Below the pieces are notes generated by a model, which was not told where the DNA came from, ran no database searches, and worked only from the letters and a program-made list of their open reading frames with translations. This document shows, piece after piece, positions 12,664-24,710 of a stretch of DNA of 64,000 nt. Source of the stretch: Lycorma delicatula (lineage: Eukaryota; Arthropoda; Insecta; Hemiptera; Fulgoridae); assembly GCF_047948215.1 (NCBI RefSeq), contig NC_134455.1:161058575-161122574 (forward strand), read 5' to 3'. The translations under genes and the position numbers were made by a program. How positions within the stretch are numbered: the stretch's first letter is position 1; the number at the start of each line of letters is the position of its first letter.

Positions 12664-13345
12664 TTACTTCCTTGTAGGAAGTAAAGGAAGTATTGTGATC
12701 GCGAAAAATTTCGGCTTTCAGATTTCAACGGAAATATCCATTTTGACCATTCCTGAATCCATTTTGACTAGTTTCGGCGTGACGGTACGTACGTATGTTT
12801 CTCGCATAACTCAAAAACGATTAGCCGTAAGATGTTGAAATTTTGGATTTAGGACTGTGTAACATCTAGTTGCGCACCTCCCCTTTTGATTGCAATCGAC
12901 TGGGCCAAAAGTGTACAAAAAAACCCAAAATTCTAATTTTCTTGCATTTTGGATTTTTTTCTTAACTACAGTAATAAGCCTTCATTGAGAACTTTTCAAC
13001 GATATATCAGAAGTGGTTCTTATTTTCATTGGTTCCAGAGTTATAGATAAATACTATTTTAATATTTGGATCATACAAGGGGAACGCACATCGATTCAAA
13101 TCTGACTTCATCTCCTTTTTTTTAACTTTTTCTTTTTTGATTTTAATATATTGATTTATTAATAATTATTAACCACCGATTGTAAAAAACGTTTTACAAT
13201 AAATAATAGTTCAATAATAACAATAAAAAAACATCAGAAGTTATTAATGAAAAAAATTTTATGTACTTTTCCTTTTAAAAAAACGTGTATATGTAATTTA
13301 ATAGGCATAAAAGGAAGTCATGTGATGTCCACATCAGATTTTTTT
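12664..13345 (+). repeat. Interspersed ~670-bp non-coding repeat, copy A
   Basis: The copy begins TTACTTCCTTGTAGGAAGTA. It contains GTATTGTGATCGCGAAAAAT, CTCAAAAACGATTAGCCGTA and AACATCTAGTTGCGCACCTC, and ends near AAGGAAGTCATGTGATGTCC. The same ordered blocks occur at 24711-25372 (+) and 38345-38894 (-). It has no coding frame. The element class is unknown; the ends share only a short inverted motif (ACTTCCTT/AAGGAAGT), which could be a MITE-like terminus. Confidence 0.85.
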
Positions 13346-14590
13346 ATTTTTACAATTTTTTATAAGTTATTGTTAATAGAGATTATAATAAGGTTGCTTT
13401 CGATTACGATTATCAGAGGGGGGAGACAAACTAGAAACCGAGTAAACCAAGCTTTTGATAAAAGATTTAAATTTTTTTGTATAGTTTTTCATCGGAAATT
13501 ACTGCAAAACATCAGATACAACAGTATACTTACCGACTCCAATAATTTCTGAACTGATAATGAAGAAGGGGGTAACAATTACGATTTGTAGTTACCGTTT
13601 GCTTCGTTGTAGTATTACTTTATGCACATAAACATGGCGTAACGATAAGGAAACTAACTATAACCAGCTTTCTGCATGCATCAGGTACATTAATGGGCGG
13701 AGTGAATGCATTTATTTTATGTTACAGCCTGAACTAATTACTGCCCATCATGTTTTCATTTTCCCTAATAACGTTAGTACGATGTGTAAGGAAAGGTGAG
13801 CCGACTATACCGTCCGTTTATGTAACCGATTGAAACTTTATGAAACGATTGAGAAACTGTATCAAAACATTATACCGTTCATAAGTAACTGTCAGTCAAA
13901 AGTCCATTTCAAAACTTCTGTAAATTAAACAACAGTGCCTCTTGGTATACGTAAATCCGATTAAAGTTTAACAACAATGTTTAAAACGGGTTAACATGCG
14001 CGCGCGTACGTGAATGTACAAAAATACTTCTAACAAAATAATAAAAGTTACACAATTTACCGAGAAATTAGTATAATGTTAAATAAAATTATTCCGATAA
14101 AACAATCGTCGTTTGATAATATAAATAAGTAATTTGTAATTAATTTAGCTGACATAGGCGGTATAATTGCTAATTGAATATTTATTGGAACAGAAATGCA
14201 CGGTACAAAAATGATAACATAAAGGAATACAGAAACAAAATTGATCACTACAAAATCATTTATTATTTAACAATATATTTTTTTATCATTAAATAAATAA
14301 AATAACTACACCGATAGTAAAATAAATAAATAAAAATTTGCGCAAGCGATCACGGAATAAAAAAAAAATATTATTTTTAATTCTTTAAAGAATTTTACAT
14401 ATCGTATAACATTGTTATAACATACGTTTTATAACTAACGTATATAACCTAACGTATATAACTACATACGGTATAGTGTTAATTTAAAACAAAATCAATA
14501 CGGAATGAAAATTCTATGGTAAAAAATATTATAAATATGACATCATCCAGATGTAAAAACCTCTCCTCTACAAGTGAAATGAAAAAAAAA
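13346..14590. other. AT-rich non-coding DNA
   Basis: I see no similarity that I can name. A short alternating purine/pyrimidine run (ATGCGCGCGCGTACGTG) lies near 13995-14011. Several unrecognised AT-rich short frames are taken to be chance. Confidence 0.45.
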
Positions 14591-14624
14591 TTTAAAAATA
14601 CAAAACTCGTTTTGTATTTTTAAA
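14591..14624. repeat. Perfect inverted repeat, 16-bp stem and 2-nt loop
   Basis: TTTAAAAATACAAAAC at 14591-14606 and GTTTTGTATTTTTAAA at 14609-14624 are exact reverse complements around TC. The stem is AT-rich and its function is unknown. Confidence 0.85.
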
Positions 14625-15375
14625 AGTTAAAATTTACAAACAAAACTTTTAGATGTTATTGCACTTACCTTAGGAACTGATGTATTGTACTTGTATCTGA
14701 AAAAGGTTTATCTTGATCTTAGACACTAAATCTCAGATAATATAGTTCTTATGAAAAGTAATAATACACACGATACTTCATCGAAAGCTTATGTAAATCT
14801 CATGATGATGAAAATCTACGGTAGATTTATCTTAGTTGTTATTAGCAGGAAGCTCGGAATTTATTGAAACCTATACATACGTAATGTAAGTACTGGCGAA
14901 ATTATTTCATTTTAGCATAAGACTAATTAAGTTAATGAGAATATTACTAGGTTATTTAAGAATTTAAATGACCGGAAATTCCCCTTCCCGCATAGACAAT
15001 TTTAAATTTCATATTTTTAGATACCTTCTTTCAGCAACCGTAACTGTTACATCACCGAATTTTTATCTCGTTCCTACACCTTATGTTAACATACGCTATC
15101 GGATCACTAAAATCTAATTAAATAACAAAACTTAATTTTTTAAAAATCTTTATAAAGATTAATTTTCTAAAGAATATATATCACTGTTATTAGCGCTACT
15201 ATTAAGACTGCATCACTTATAAGTCATTACAAAAATTTCAATTTTTTCCTTTCTATTCTTTTTAATCGAAAAGTGTCCTAAATAAAAAATACTATTATTT
15301 TCAATTAAATTAATTCAACTTAAATTAACAAATCGTCTCGGCCTTTCATCCGGAGGTACGAATCTCTTACTATTT
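14625..15375. other. AT-rich non-coding DNA
   Basis: I see no feature that I can support. The block ends at the 3' tail of the second SINE copy. Confidence 0.4.
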
Positions 15376-15620
15376 CCTGTTTACCCTCCGGGAATTACCG
15401 TTCAGGTATTACTTCAGAGGATGATATGTATGAGTGTAAATGAAGTGTAGTCTTGTACAGTCTCAGTTTGGCTATTCCTGAGATGTGTGGTTAATTGAAT
15501 CAACCATCAAATAACTCCGGTATCCACGATCTAGTATTCAAATCCGTATAAAAATAACTGACTTCACTAGGACTTGAACGCTGGAACTCTCGACTTCCAA
15601 ATCAGCTGATTTGGGAACAC
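15376..15620 (-). mobile_element. tRNA-derived SINE, copy 2
   Basis: This is a minus-strand copy. The 3' end (CCTGTTTACCCTCCGGGAAT on the plus strand) is at 15376. The body includes ATGTATGAGTGTAAATGAAG, TGTGGTTAATTGAATCAACC and TATCCACGATCTAGTATTCA. The B box appears as GACTTGAACGC at 15571-15581. The head stops after AATCAGCTGATTTGGGA, so the A-box region is lost. Confidence 0.85.
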
Positions 15621-17107
15621 AAAACCTTGCACCTATATACGTATACGTATATGGTATGGTATACCTGCACTCGTTTTAAAACTCGATGAAAACCTTCAAT
15701 CAATGGAAATTGGTTATACAGCTTTACTAAACGTTTGTTCATCTGTCATTAACAGCCAGAACAACGTCATTTTTCATAAATCAATCCTCAAAAATATATC
15801 TTTGGAATTCTTAGTTCACATCGAGTTGATAAAAATTTCAATAATGTTTTGTTTTTGTTTACGAAGACGGTTTTTTTAAGATAATTTTTTATAAGTTTTA
15901 AGAAACTGGCTTGAAAAATATTTGAAAAATACAATTTTTAAATCGTTCCTTTTCTCTTAATTGATTTTAAACATAAGAAAACAACTTTAATTATCTTAAA
16001 TTGGCTAATTTAAACAGAATAACAATCTATAACAGCTAATGAAGTAATTTCACAACAATCCCGTGTAAAATTAATGCACAATGAACTATCAACTACAAAA
16101 AGTACTGAAAGCATAATAAAGCGAAGAGTTATATCGGGGAAAAATGACTGATGCGCTCAAGATCCTTACATGTACTTGTATGATAATACCTGTACATGAA
16201 AGCGTCTAAATTGATTTCTACCAAATGAATCGGAAAGCGTTCTTTTTTTTCAGTTCAAAGCACGAATGAATCATGAGGTAGTCCACCCTTCCTTTGTAAA
16301 CTTGACATTATCAGCAAAGAGAATAGAAAAGATTACTAAATAAAATGAGATTCAAAAATATTATATGAACAAAGGAAAAGTAAGCTAACCTCTACTTTGT
16401 CGGTCTACAATTGAAATTGTTAACACGAACATAATTCAATTTTCGTATACTATAAAAAATACACACCCACAAACTTACACGTCATAAAAAGTTTAATGAT
16501 AAAAATATTGCTAAAAAAATACAACTAATAATAAAACCATAGTAAATCTTGATGTAGATTAATAAAATCAAAATCTTGTGTGTGTTTGTAAAGAAAGATA
16601 GATGTAAGCTAAAAACTAAAAAAAAAAACTGGGCCGATCTGATTCTTTCTTTTACCGATGTTTATTGATCGTTTAGAATAATCGTAAGCTCCATTGTCCA
16701 AAAGGTCCATTGTCCTCTACCGTTTTAGGTTTAAACCGGAAATGCTTTTATTTAGTCATTTTTCGTTTGATTCACCGACTAATTCCATCTCTGTAACAGA
16801 CAACTTAACTTTGTGTTTCATATAAAAGAGACGAATCTTAATTTTTGTTCGTTATCATGTCAACCTACTATCCTGATTTGTGTTTATTTCTCTTTTCTAT
16901 GTTAATAATGTAATGTTAATACCTGCCTTAGCGATAATTTCTGAATAAACTAGACACTTCTTATTTTTTTCTTTTTTTTAAATAACACATTTTAAATAAA
17001 TGATACAATCCGCGGTGTATTTCAGGAGCCGATCATACGAACAAGGAATTTTCGTTGTATGCCACTTGCATATTTTGCCACTTTCTTTAAAAAGTGAGAA
17101 ACTGTTT
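15621..17107. other. AT-rich non-coding DNA
   Basis: A perfect short palindrome of alternating bases (TATACGTATACGTATA, about 15636-15651) follows the SINE. I recognise nothing else. Confidence 0.45.
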
Positions 17108-17133
17108 TAAATATATATATATATATATATATG
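17108..17133. repeat. (TA)n microsatellite at the 5' junction of an RTE element
   Basis: About 26 bases of alternating A and T immediately precede the first reverse-transcriptase codons of the RTE element. Confidence 0.9.
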
Positions 17134-18362
17134 TTTTGGACAGATCTCAGCCAATAGAACAAGCAGGATTCCGGAGGGGATACAGCACAATAGACCACAT
17201 CCACAGCATACGGGAAGTCATTAGTAGAGTCAACGAGTACGAAATGCCGCTGTGTTTAGCCTTTATCGATTTTGAAAAGGCATTCGATTCTATGAGTCTT
17301 CTTGCAGTCATGGAAGCTCTAATTAAACAAGGAATAGACCAAAGATACGTAAAAATGCTATACAATATCTACGAAACTTCGACAGCATTTGTCAGCATTG
17401 GCAAACCAACAAAAGAATTTTCTATCGGAAGGGGAGTTAAACAAGGAGACCCCATATCTCCTAAATTATTCCCTTCGGTCCTTGAGATGGCTATGTCCAA
17501 AATTGAATGGTCGAAAAGAGGTATCAAGGTAAATGGACGGAGACTGAAAAACTTGCGGTTTGCAGATGATATTGTACTTTTGGCTAAGGATGTTGATGAA
17601 CTGCAATCGCTTATCGAGGATCTTGCGGAAAAATGAGAAGTGGGTCTGAAAATGAATTTGACCAACACAAAAGTAATGTACAACAGATGGGCTGCAGTAG
17701 GAGAGATAGTGGTTGACGACAACATCCTAGAGAATGTGGAAGAATACGTCTACCTGGGGCAGCTAATAAACACCAGAGGGGACATCAGACCTGAAATTTT
17801 CCGGAGAATCAGGATGGGCTGGAAATCATTTGCAAGACATTCAACAGTGTTCAAATCTAACATGCCAGTAGTCTTGAAAAAGACCGTGTTTGATCAGTGT
17901 GTTCTTCCAGTACTCACCTACGGTTGCGAGACCTGGACTTTAAATGAGTTCGTGAAAGGAAAGCGTTGGACAGTACAAAGAGGCATGGAAAGGTCACTGC
18001 TAGGCTATACAAGGAGGGACCGGAAAAAAGCGGAAGACATAAGAGCCATAACGAGAGTGCATGACGAAATGGAAACAGTGAAAGCTCTGAAATGGCAATA
18101 GGCAGGGCACATCGCGAGCAGATGTGATGGAAGAGGGACAAAGGCGGTCCTTGAGTGGAGTCCAAGAGAGCGACAAAGGCCAAGAGGCAGGCCAGAGGCC
18201 GATGGGACAGAGGCATTAGAAGGGTGGCTGGAACCAACTGGCAGAGGACGGCGCAGGGCAGACAGGCATGGCGAGAACTGTTGAAGGCTTACCTGTCGAA
18301 CTAGACTTGAAGAGGCTACATCTTGTAAAAGATTGAAACAGCTGTATTATAATAATAATATA
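17134..18362 (+). mobile_element. 5'-truncated RTE-clade LINE
   Basis: This holds the C-terminal half of an RTE-type polyprotein, then a 58-base 3' UTR ending in a short (TAA)n tail (TTATAATAATAATA near 18346). RTE elements typically end in a short tandem repeat rather than poly(A). The N-terminal apurinic endonuclease and the first part of the reverse transcriptase are missing. The junction with the (TA)n tract marks the truncation. Confidence 0.85.
17139..18304 (+). pseudogene. RTE-clade reverse transcriptase, C-terminal half
   Basis: In order: EQAGFRRGYSTIDHIHSIRE (RT motif 1-2 region); CLAFIDFEKAFDS at about 17257-17292 (motif A, catalytic Asp); GRGVKQGDPISPKLF (motif B); LRFADDIVLLAKDVDEL (motif C, FADD intact, about 17554-17604); LKMNLTNTKVMYNR; YVYLGQLINTRGDIR; QCVLPVLTYGCETWTLNEF (thumb); and AGHIASRCDGRGTKAVLEW. 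Lesions are few. TGA at 17634-17636 replaces the Trp of K-W-E-V, and TAG at 18099-18101 replaces the Trp of the WAGHI box. A frameshift near 18185-18200 is followed in another frame by NWQRTAQGRQAWRELLKAYL and SN, ending at TAG 18302-18304. The catalytic residues visible in this half are preserved. The copy is dead because it is truncated, but it is young compared with the other LINE pieces. Confidence 0.88.
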
Positions 18363-19730
18363 TATTAAATAATGGCCAGATTTGATAAGGATAATACGCA
18401 ATGATCATACATGGATGGATTTACTTTTAGTAGATAAAATAAATATTTACATTATTAATTCTTTTTTAAAGGAAATACGAATAAATAAATATATGTAAAA
18501 CTTCAACGTCCTTGAAATAAATATATCACATCAATGAATGAAAATTGCATAATTTTAAAATTCATTGTCTTTAGATGGAATAGAAAGAGATACAACTAAG
18601 ACTTAGGCTTTAGGCTCACGAACTTAAAGAAAAACTTTTTTCTAATTTCATGATGTTAAAACCTAAATATATATTTTTTAAAAAGCATTTTACATTTATA
18701 ACTTATGCAATTCATATTCGTGCTAATATAATAAAATTGATCAAAATAAATATTTTCGTCACCGAATCGATTGTAATGCGCGTTTTTCATTTGAGTGCTT
18801 TATCTTGTGGGAAGTATCAAATTTTTTCATAAGCTAACTTTATTTTTACTCTCAATATATTTTATAACACAATAATCTATCCCGCAGCAATAAATAAAGT
18901 TGTGCATGTCATACAAGTATTTTACGGTGTCAATCCTAGTTTAAGGCATGTAGAATGAATGATGTTATTCATAAAAATGTTCTGCTATCTTTAAATCCGA
19001 CCGATGTAAATACGGAGAAAATATGTAACTTTCCTGAGATTCATCCAGTTATGCCCGGATCGATCTTGATACCGATAGCCTTCCACATTAAAATTATCAT
19101 CATAAATAACGTGACGTCTATGAAGTGTGACGCGACTTAGTATAAATCTATCTATCTTTCTATACTTCAATGATTTTATTACAAAATTTCTAAAAAATAC
19201 TTATTTACAATAACACCTCATCCAGATTAATTTGAATTCCCTCAGTAATAAAAATTATAAACAAGTGAAAAAGAATCTCGCATTTACTTAACTTATTCTG
19301 GTGTAAATAAATATTTCCTTTTTATTTCAGATATTTCTGAAATAGGCAATTCAATAATAAAAACATTCACTACGTGTCTGTAAACGAACTCTATCAAAGT
19401 ATCTGAACTGTGTTATGTTTCCGAGGCGTATTATCTATTTTACTTTACAACTAACAAAAATATATTTCATGAATAAAAACGACGTCGTAAACAGATGACA
19501 GCAATTAACCACGATGCAAAATAATCATACTCTCCGCCTTCCGTCGCCACTCTTTTACAAAGTATAATGAGCTCATCTAAAACACCTGCTATTAGAATTA
19601 TTACATTTATAATGAAAACATCGTGTAATAATAAAATAAATAATCAAGTAAATTTCTACAAAATAAATACATTCATAAAACTAAACAGCTCGATGCACAG
19701 ATTAATTAATCCATCTCAACATATATCTAT
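18363..19730. other. AT-rich non-coding DNA
   Basis: There is no recognisable similarity. A few short AT-rich frames near 18650-19140 have no motif I can name. Confidence 0.45.
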
Positions 19731-19821
19731 ACTTGCTTAGTAAGCGGCTTTGAGTCCGATCACGTAATTACTTTTACACTGAATGCTCCAAAAGATTTTT
19801 CCTTCCTTATTTTCCATTATT
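19731..19821 (+). repeat. Direct repeat pair, unit 1
   Basis: The unit begins ACTTGCTTAG and contains CTTTGAGTCCGATCACGTAA and TTTTACACTGAATGCTCCAA. The second unit lies at 20847-20935 in the same orientation, about 1.1 kb downstream, with a handful of differences. It may be part of a dispersed repeat of unknown class. Confidence 0.85.
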
Positions 19822-20846
19822 AAAAAAATTTACTGCCCCGCACATCAAATAAATGAATGTCAAAAACACTACGATCGTACGCATTACTTTTACGAAATAA
19901 TTACATTTCAATAACGTTATATTCACGTTAAAAAAATTAAAGTATTACAACGATTATTTTTTTACAGAATAAATCAACTACTCTATCAGTAGTAGCCGTT
20001 AATTTTGTTTAATTCACCCACAAATATATAAAATACTATGTAAAAGATTAAAAAAGGGGTGATAGGATCTATTATAAATATGTAAAATGAAATAATTATA
20101 CTGTGGTGAGTCTTACATTTTTAAAATGCACAAATTATTTTATATTATGTCTTCCATAGGGTATGCAGAGCTTAGTAAACAGCATGTAATTTTTACACAA
20201 TGCTATATCTTAAAGCCGCTGCAGCTAAATTTGGCTGTTGCCAATCTTATGAGGACTGAAACTTAACTTTTCATTCCCTGTTTTCAAGCCTCCCTACTTC
20301 CTGATTGCCTCGGTGGATAATACGGTAAAAAAATAAAGTACCAATAAAGTACCATAGCAATCTTACACCCACACACATAATCACTAAATTTAGATAAAAT
20401 AAAAAATTTTTGATGGGTATTTCTTCTAAAATTTCTGGATTTCCTTATTAAAAAAAAATATTAACTTCTGAATTATTTTCCCATTTAAGAACGAAAGTAG
20501 AAACTATTACTAAAGCAGTTACTCTTAAACTCCTCAAACAAAACGTTTGAAACTGTTAATAAAATAACCCACAATGCGACAAATCTTTTCTAAGGATAAA
20601 AATAACTTCATAATAAATTCAACAATTTCATGTTAGAAATGAAGAATATGATTATCATGACTGTTTCCGAAAGTTTTTAGAATAATTTAAGGAAACTTAA
20701 AAATCATTATTTCAAAATCTTAAAGTGCTATTTTCTTATTTTTTATTATAACAAAAGCGCAGTCAACTATTTTTAATAAAATTGACGTTAAGAAGGAACC
20801 CTTTATTTGTACCCTTTCGGAAGGTAAATATATTTTTATATATATT
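19822..20846. other. AT-rich non-coding DNA between the direct repeats
   Basis: There is no coding similarity. A somewhat GC-richer patch lies at 20160-20330. The termini of the flanking direct repeats do not look like LTRs (no TG...CA, no primer-binding site seen). Confidence 0.4.
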
Positions 20847-20935
20847 ACTTGCTTAGAACGAGCTTTGAGTCCGATCACGTAATTTCTTTTACACTGAGCG
20901 CTCCAAAAGACTTTTACTTCCTTAATTTCCATCAT
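20847..20935 (+). repeat. Direct repeat pair, unit 2
   Basis: This matches 19731-19821 over its length: ACTTGCTTAG, CTTTGAGTCCGATCACGTAA, TTTTACACTGAGCGCTCCAA and CTTCCTTAATTTCCAT. Confidence 0.85.
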
Positions 20936-21289
20936 ATGTTGGAACGTATGTAATTAACATTATAAAAAAAATCAAAAAGCACAGACTCAACATACCCGAA
21001 GTATTTTATTGTAGAAATTCGCTGAATAGAGGTTTCGTAGAGCGTTCTCTGTTACTAGCTCCTATCAGTGTTCCAGCTCAGCGAATATTTACGACGCTAT
21101 GTTTCGAATTACCTGTCCAATAATATGCTTACTCTCCTCAAGAAATTCCACAAAACTTCACTAAAGCTTTCAGATAAGTAAGTACAAGAACAGATGCTAA
21201 TCTTACGATAATACAAAGGAATTTTGGCACCTTTTTTCATTATAGGACTGATCTTCAACGGTGAAAGCAGAGCGACTCGTCGGGTCGCC
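20936..21289. other. Unassigned non-coding DNA
   Basis: It may be the C-terminal side of the degraded minus-strand reverse transcriptase at 21290-21440, but I cannot align it to that family. Confidence 0.35.
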
Positions 21290-21440
21290 TGTCGATTCTT
21301 TTTTCCTTACTGGTGCGACATATTTAATGTTGATTTTTACGCCGTACTATTGGCTCTTCATTAAGTAGCAAACGGATTCCGCCATGTTCTGCAGTGTTGC
21401 GATTTAATCATCGGATGCGTAGTGAATATCGCACATAAAA
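21290..21440 (-). pseudogene. Highly decayed LINE reverse-transcriptase palm fragment
   Basis: The minus strand reads DIHYASDD, stop, IATLQNMAESVCYLMKSQ, stop, YGVKINIK. This is the order expected of (R)YADD---LA----LQ--L-------YGLKINxxKT in non-LTR reverse transcriptases, with an extra Ser inside the YADD box and two in-frame stops. The match rests on pattern only, and the flanks could not be extended. It may be chance in part. Confidence 0.4.
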
Positions 21441-23689
21441 TATTCACTACTGCTCATCAAATACTGCGAAAATTCTCCTTTTTTCCATAAACGCAATACA
21501 CGTGTCAGGTTTTGCTGGGTTCCTAGCCATATGGAAAATCCAGGAAACTAGCGAGCCGATACAACATCAAAGGATGCTCAGTCGATTTTAAACGATATTG
21601 TTATTCATTCTGTTTATGTCAAACTTATACATTAGCGATTCATATGTGTAATTAACTTTTCTGGGGTATGAATTTTCACGTCCGTTTAGCTTTCAGACTT
21701 TTCTCGTTAGTGGGCTTCCCCTTATAATTTCTTCATTCTTTACTGGTATGAAGGTACCACTTTACGAAGGTATTCGAATGTAATCGCTTCGTTAACATCT
21801 GTAAATTTAAAGGTAGATTTGTGAACTAGATTTTTTTAAAATATTTAGTTATTTACTTTATGGCTTATCTCAAATTGTTGTTAAGAATTTTAATAATACT
21901 GATGAAGACGATTTCTGTTTCGTAACAAGTGAAACACGAAACCAATCTGTCTTTTAACGTTGAAAATCCGAAGTTAGAATTTTTCATCTACTATTATTAT
22001 TATTATTTTTAATTTATATATATTTATTTACCTACGAAAAATTCCAAAATCTAAATTTTTAAAACTATATGATGCATGATTATGCACAATTTTTTTTTAT
22101 GTGATTACGTTCTTTTATGTGCTCAGTATTTATTTTAACTATCACATATTAAATATGAGACTTAAGTCATAACACAAACATCACGCATCAAGAAATGATA
22201 CTTCTCTTTTTAAGCATAATGAACAAGATTCATAATGTCTGTATAATTCAAAACAACACAAACTTCGTTGGCTTTGTTAGTCTACTGCTTTTAATAATAT
22301 AATCTCTTCGGTCAGTGTGGTATCTATATCGAGTGAACAGTGAAGTCTCACCAGTGAACATCTCATTAAGTATTATTGAGAAAATACAAAATATTGCCAT
22401 GGAAACAAGCTTATATTTTAATTTATTTAAATTTTTGTGATCAACGGAGAAATAAATAATACACAGTTTTAAAAAAAGCCATTCCATAGAATAAAAATCA
22501 CTAAAAAAAATTCTAAATTTGTTTTTGCTGTATTAAGGGTAGACTCCCCCCTTTTAAACCGAGGATGATAGAAAGACTCTTAGTCTAATCTACGTATAGA
22601 TCTGTAATCTACGCACAAAAAAAAAACACTGTAATGGTATCTCACACTTAGAGAAATATTAAAGATTTTATTTTGTAAATCAGTGTAATTCGAATCGAAG
22701 TGTCATTTTTTTGTTTGTTACTCGAGCTATACCTCTCTGGTTACTCGCCTTAAAAAAGACCGGCTTAGTTATTGAATTGTAAAATAGTTCATAAAATCAA
22801 TCCGTGATATACTACCACCATCGACCATTATTTTCCAAACCTCCCATCCGGAAGGCGGGTCCTAAATTTTATCCAAAATTTTGCCCATATACAAGAATAA
22901 TCCTACCAATTTTCGAAACTTTATCTAGATTCCGCAATTACAAAATGGCCGACACACACTTTTTGTAAGTTTTTTTATTTTTCGGATAAGGAACATAAAA
23001 ACTAAAAAGTTGAGGAAAACTGTGAAATAAATTTTCATCTCTTTTATTATAACTTACGCTAAAAAAAAATTAATTCAGAAGAGAATTTTAAATTGACCGT
23101 ATTATAACATTTTTATTATTTTTGCCTGAGAGGTACGATAAGCTCTGATTTTAACTTCCACTATATGCGATGTGGTTTGTTTCTGACGTTTTCCTCATTT
23201 CGTTAATTTACTTTAAGATCACTGCTTAAATAGCAAAATATTTTTCTAATACGATTGTTGTTTTCTTTTAATATAAATGTAGCCGCAATTCGTTCGTATA
23301 TCAATGAACAGACGCGTTGATAGATGATTATTACTTTTTTTAAGAGTGAAAATATATCGTTACTATTAAATTACACATTCTGTGTTATAATTTTAGTCAG
23401 GCTATACGCCAGAAAATTCATCTCGAATAAAAAAAAGTAGGGCGCCAGTAATTTTATTTTCCTTTATTGTTCCCAATGTGAATACATAAATTATTTACAT
23501 AACATATATTATCTACATTTATGTATTAATTTCATATTTAATTATATTACATTGCATTGCAGCAATAAAAAAAAAATTATTCTTTTTTAAATCCCGTTAT
23601 TATAAATACAATAATTTAATGAATATATGGATTCATTTTTGTGTGTAATACAAATTAATTAACAGTGTTTCTTATTTATTTATTTAGCG
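21441..23689. other. AT-rich non-coding DNA
   Basis: I see no similarity that I can support. Simple ATT repeats occur near 21990-22008. A GC-richer patch (22800-22970) has no useful frame. Confidence 0.45.
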
Positions 23690-23726
23690 TACGGCACCAA
23701 GACACAACACCAATTACAGTCAAAAA

Positions 23727-24090
23727 TTACAAACAAACATCTAACAAATTAATATGAGCTATTGATTCTGGAGTCGCTATCAGGAAATCTTCAGGAGTCC
23801 CTTCATAAGGTGTCCTAGAGTAAACTTCTGTGATGTGTTTAACAGTTTGATTTTCACCACACTCGCAAAGGGGCGTCGATGTTTTACCCCATTTATACAG
23901 GAAATAGGCACACACCTACTACGCTGAGTTCGTATTCTGTTTAACGTTCAGTCTTACGTGGCAAGTCAAAACCCGGCGGCTTTTGAATAATAGATGGAAT
24001 TTGGTTATTCTACTTTGTGGTCCATTCTTGACGCCAGACGTCAGTTAGGTTGACTCCTTCCTCTGTGCTGTTTTGATAGATGACTTTCTA
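23727..24090 (-). pseudogene. LINE polyprotein C-terminus with CxCG zinc-knuckle-like motif
   Basis: On the minus strand, the upstream part (24090-23930) reads GVNLTDVWRQEWTTK, then PPGFDLPRKT with stops and frameshifts. The downstream part reads CAYFLYKWGKTSTPLCECGE, then NQTVKHITEVYSRTPYEG. Many LINE polyproteins end with a PGFDLPR...W--LNR-R---G-C---L-KWG---SPxCxCGxxQTxxHI--xC region. Here the final Cys of the CxC-x-H-x-C motif is replaced (TEVYS). It differs clearly from the R1-clade copies at 595 and 30782, so it is a different LINE family. The copy ends shortly after, near 23690. Confidence 0.65.
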
Positions 24091-24710
24091 GATAGAAGGC
24101 GACATCTTTCTTATTAATCTTTCTTGTAACATCTTTCTTATTAATACTTTAATACTGAAGTACACATTCAAATCGATTAGAATTCGAATATCGCCAACAA
24201 GTATAATTTCTGGCGAAAACAGCTACCCGCCGACAAAACGCGAAGCAAATAGAGTTTAAGTTAATTTTTACGAAAGAGTAACAGTTATTAATAGAATCAA
24301 CAAAAGTCATCGACTGAAAATCATCTAAACCGAAATAAACGAGTAAAACATTCAGGCCAAATTGATGCCTTCGTTTTTGAAAATAGCCATCAGATCTTTA
24401 GTTAATTAATTAGCTAAATGTAAAACATTTTTAATAACGAGCAATTAAAAACTTAAGAAGTCTAGATATAGATTTTTTATTACATACAAACTTTTTTTTA
24501 AAGTTACACATACTGTATAACTTATTTTTTACTAAAATATATTATTTTCCTATCTATTTTAAAGGAAATAAAATAAATGATAAAAAAGCCGAGGGAAGAT
24601 CAGGAAGTCGTAATAAGGAATCTTGTTCCAAGTACAACAATCACAAGTTATACGTTATTGAAACGTTAATTGATCATGAAGCGTGTCTTGATTTATATTT
24701 TTACTTCCTT
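24091..24710. other. AT-rich non-coding DNA
   Basis: There is nothing I can name. A short duplicated phrase (ACATCTTTCTTATTAAT, twice near 24101-24147) is visible. Confidence 0.4.

Noticed and set aside
13247..13552. 101-codon plus-strand frame
   Set aside because: It starts inside the 3' end of the ~670-bp non-coding repeat, and the equivalent region in copy B is not open.
17109..17133. TATA-type promoter upstream of the RTE frame
   Set aside because: It is a simple (TA)n microsatellite at a truncation junction, and the downstream frame is a 5'-truncated dead element.
19731..20935. LTR retrotransposon flanked by two direct repeats
   Set aside because: The repeats are only ~90 bp, lack TG...CA ends, and there is no primer-binding site, polypurine tract, gag or pol between them.
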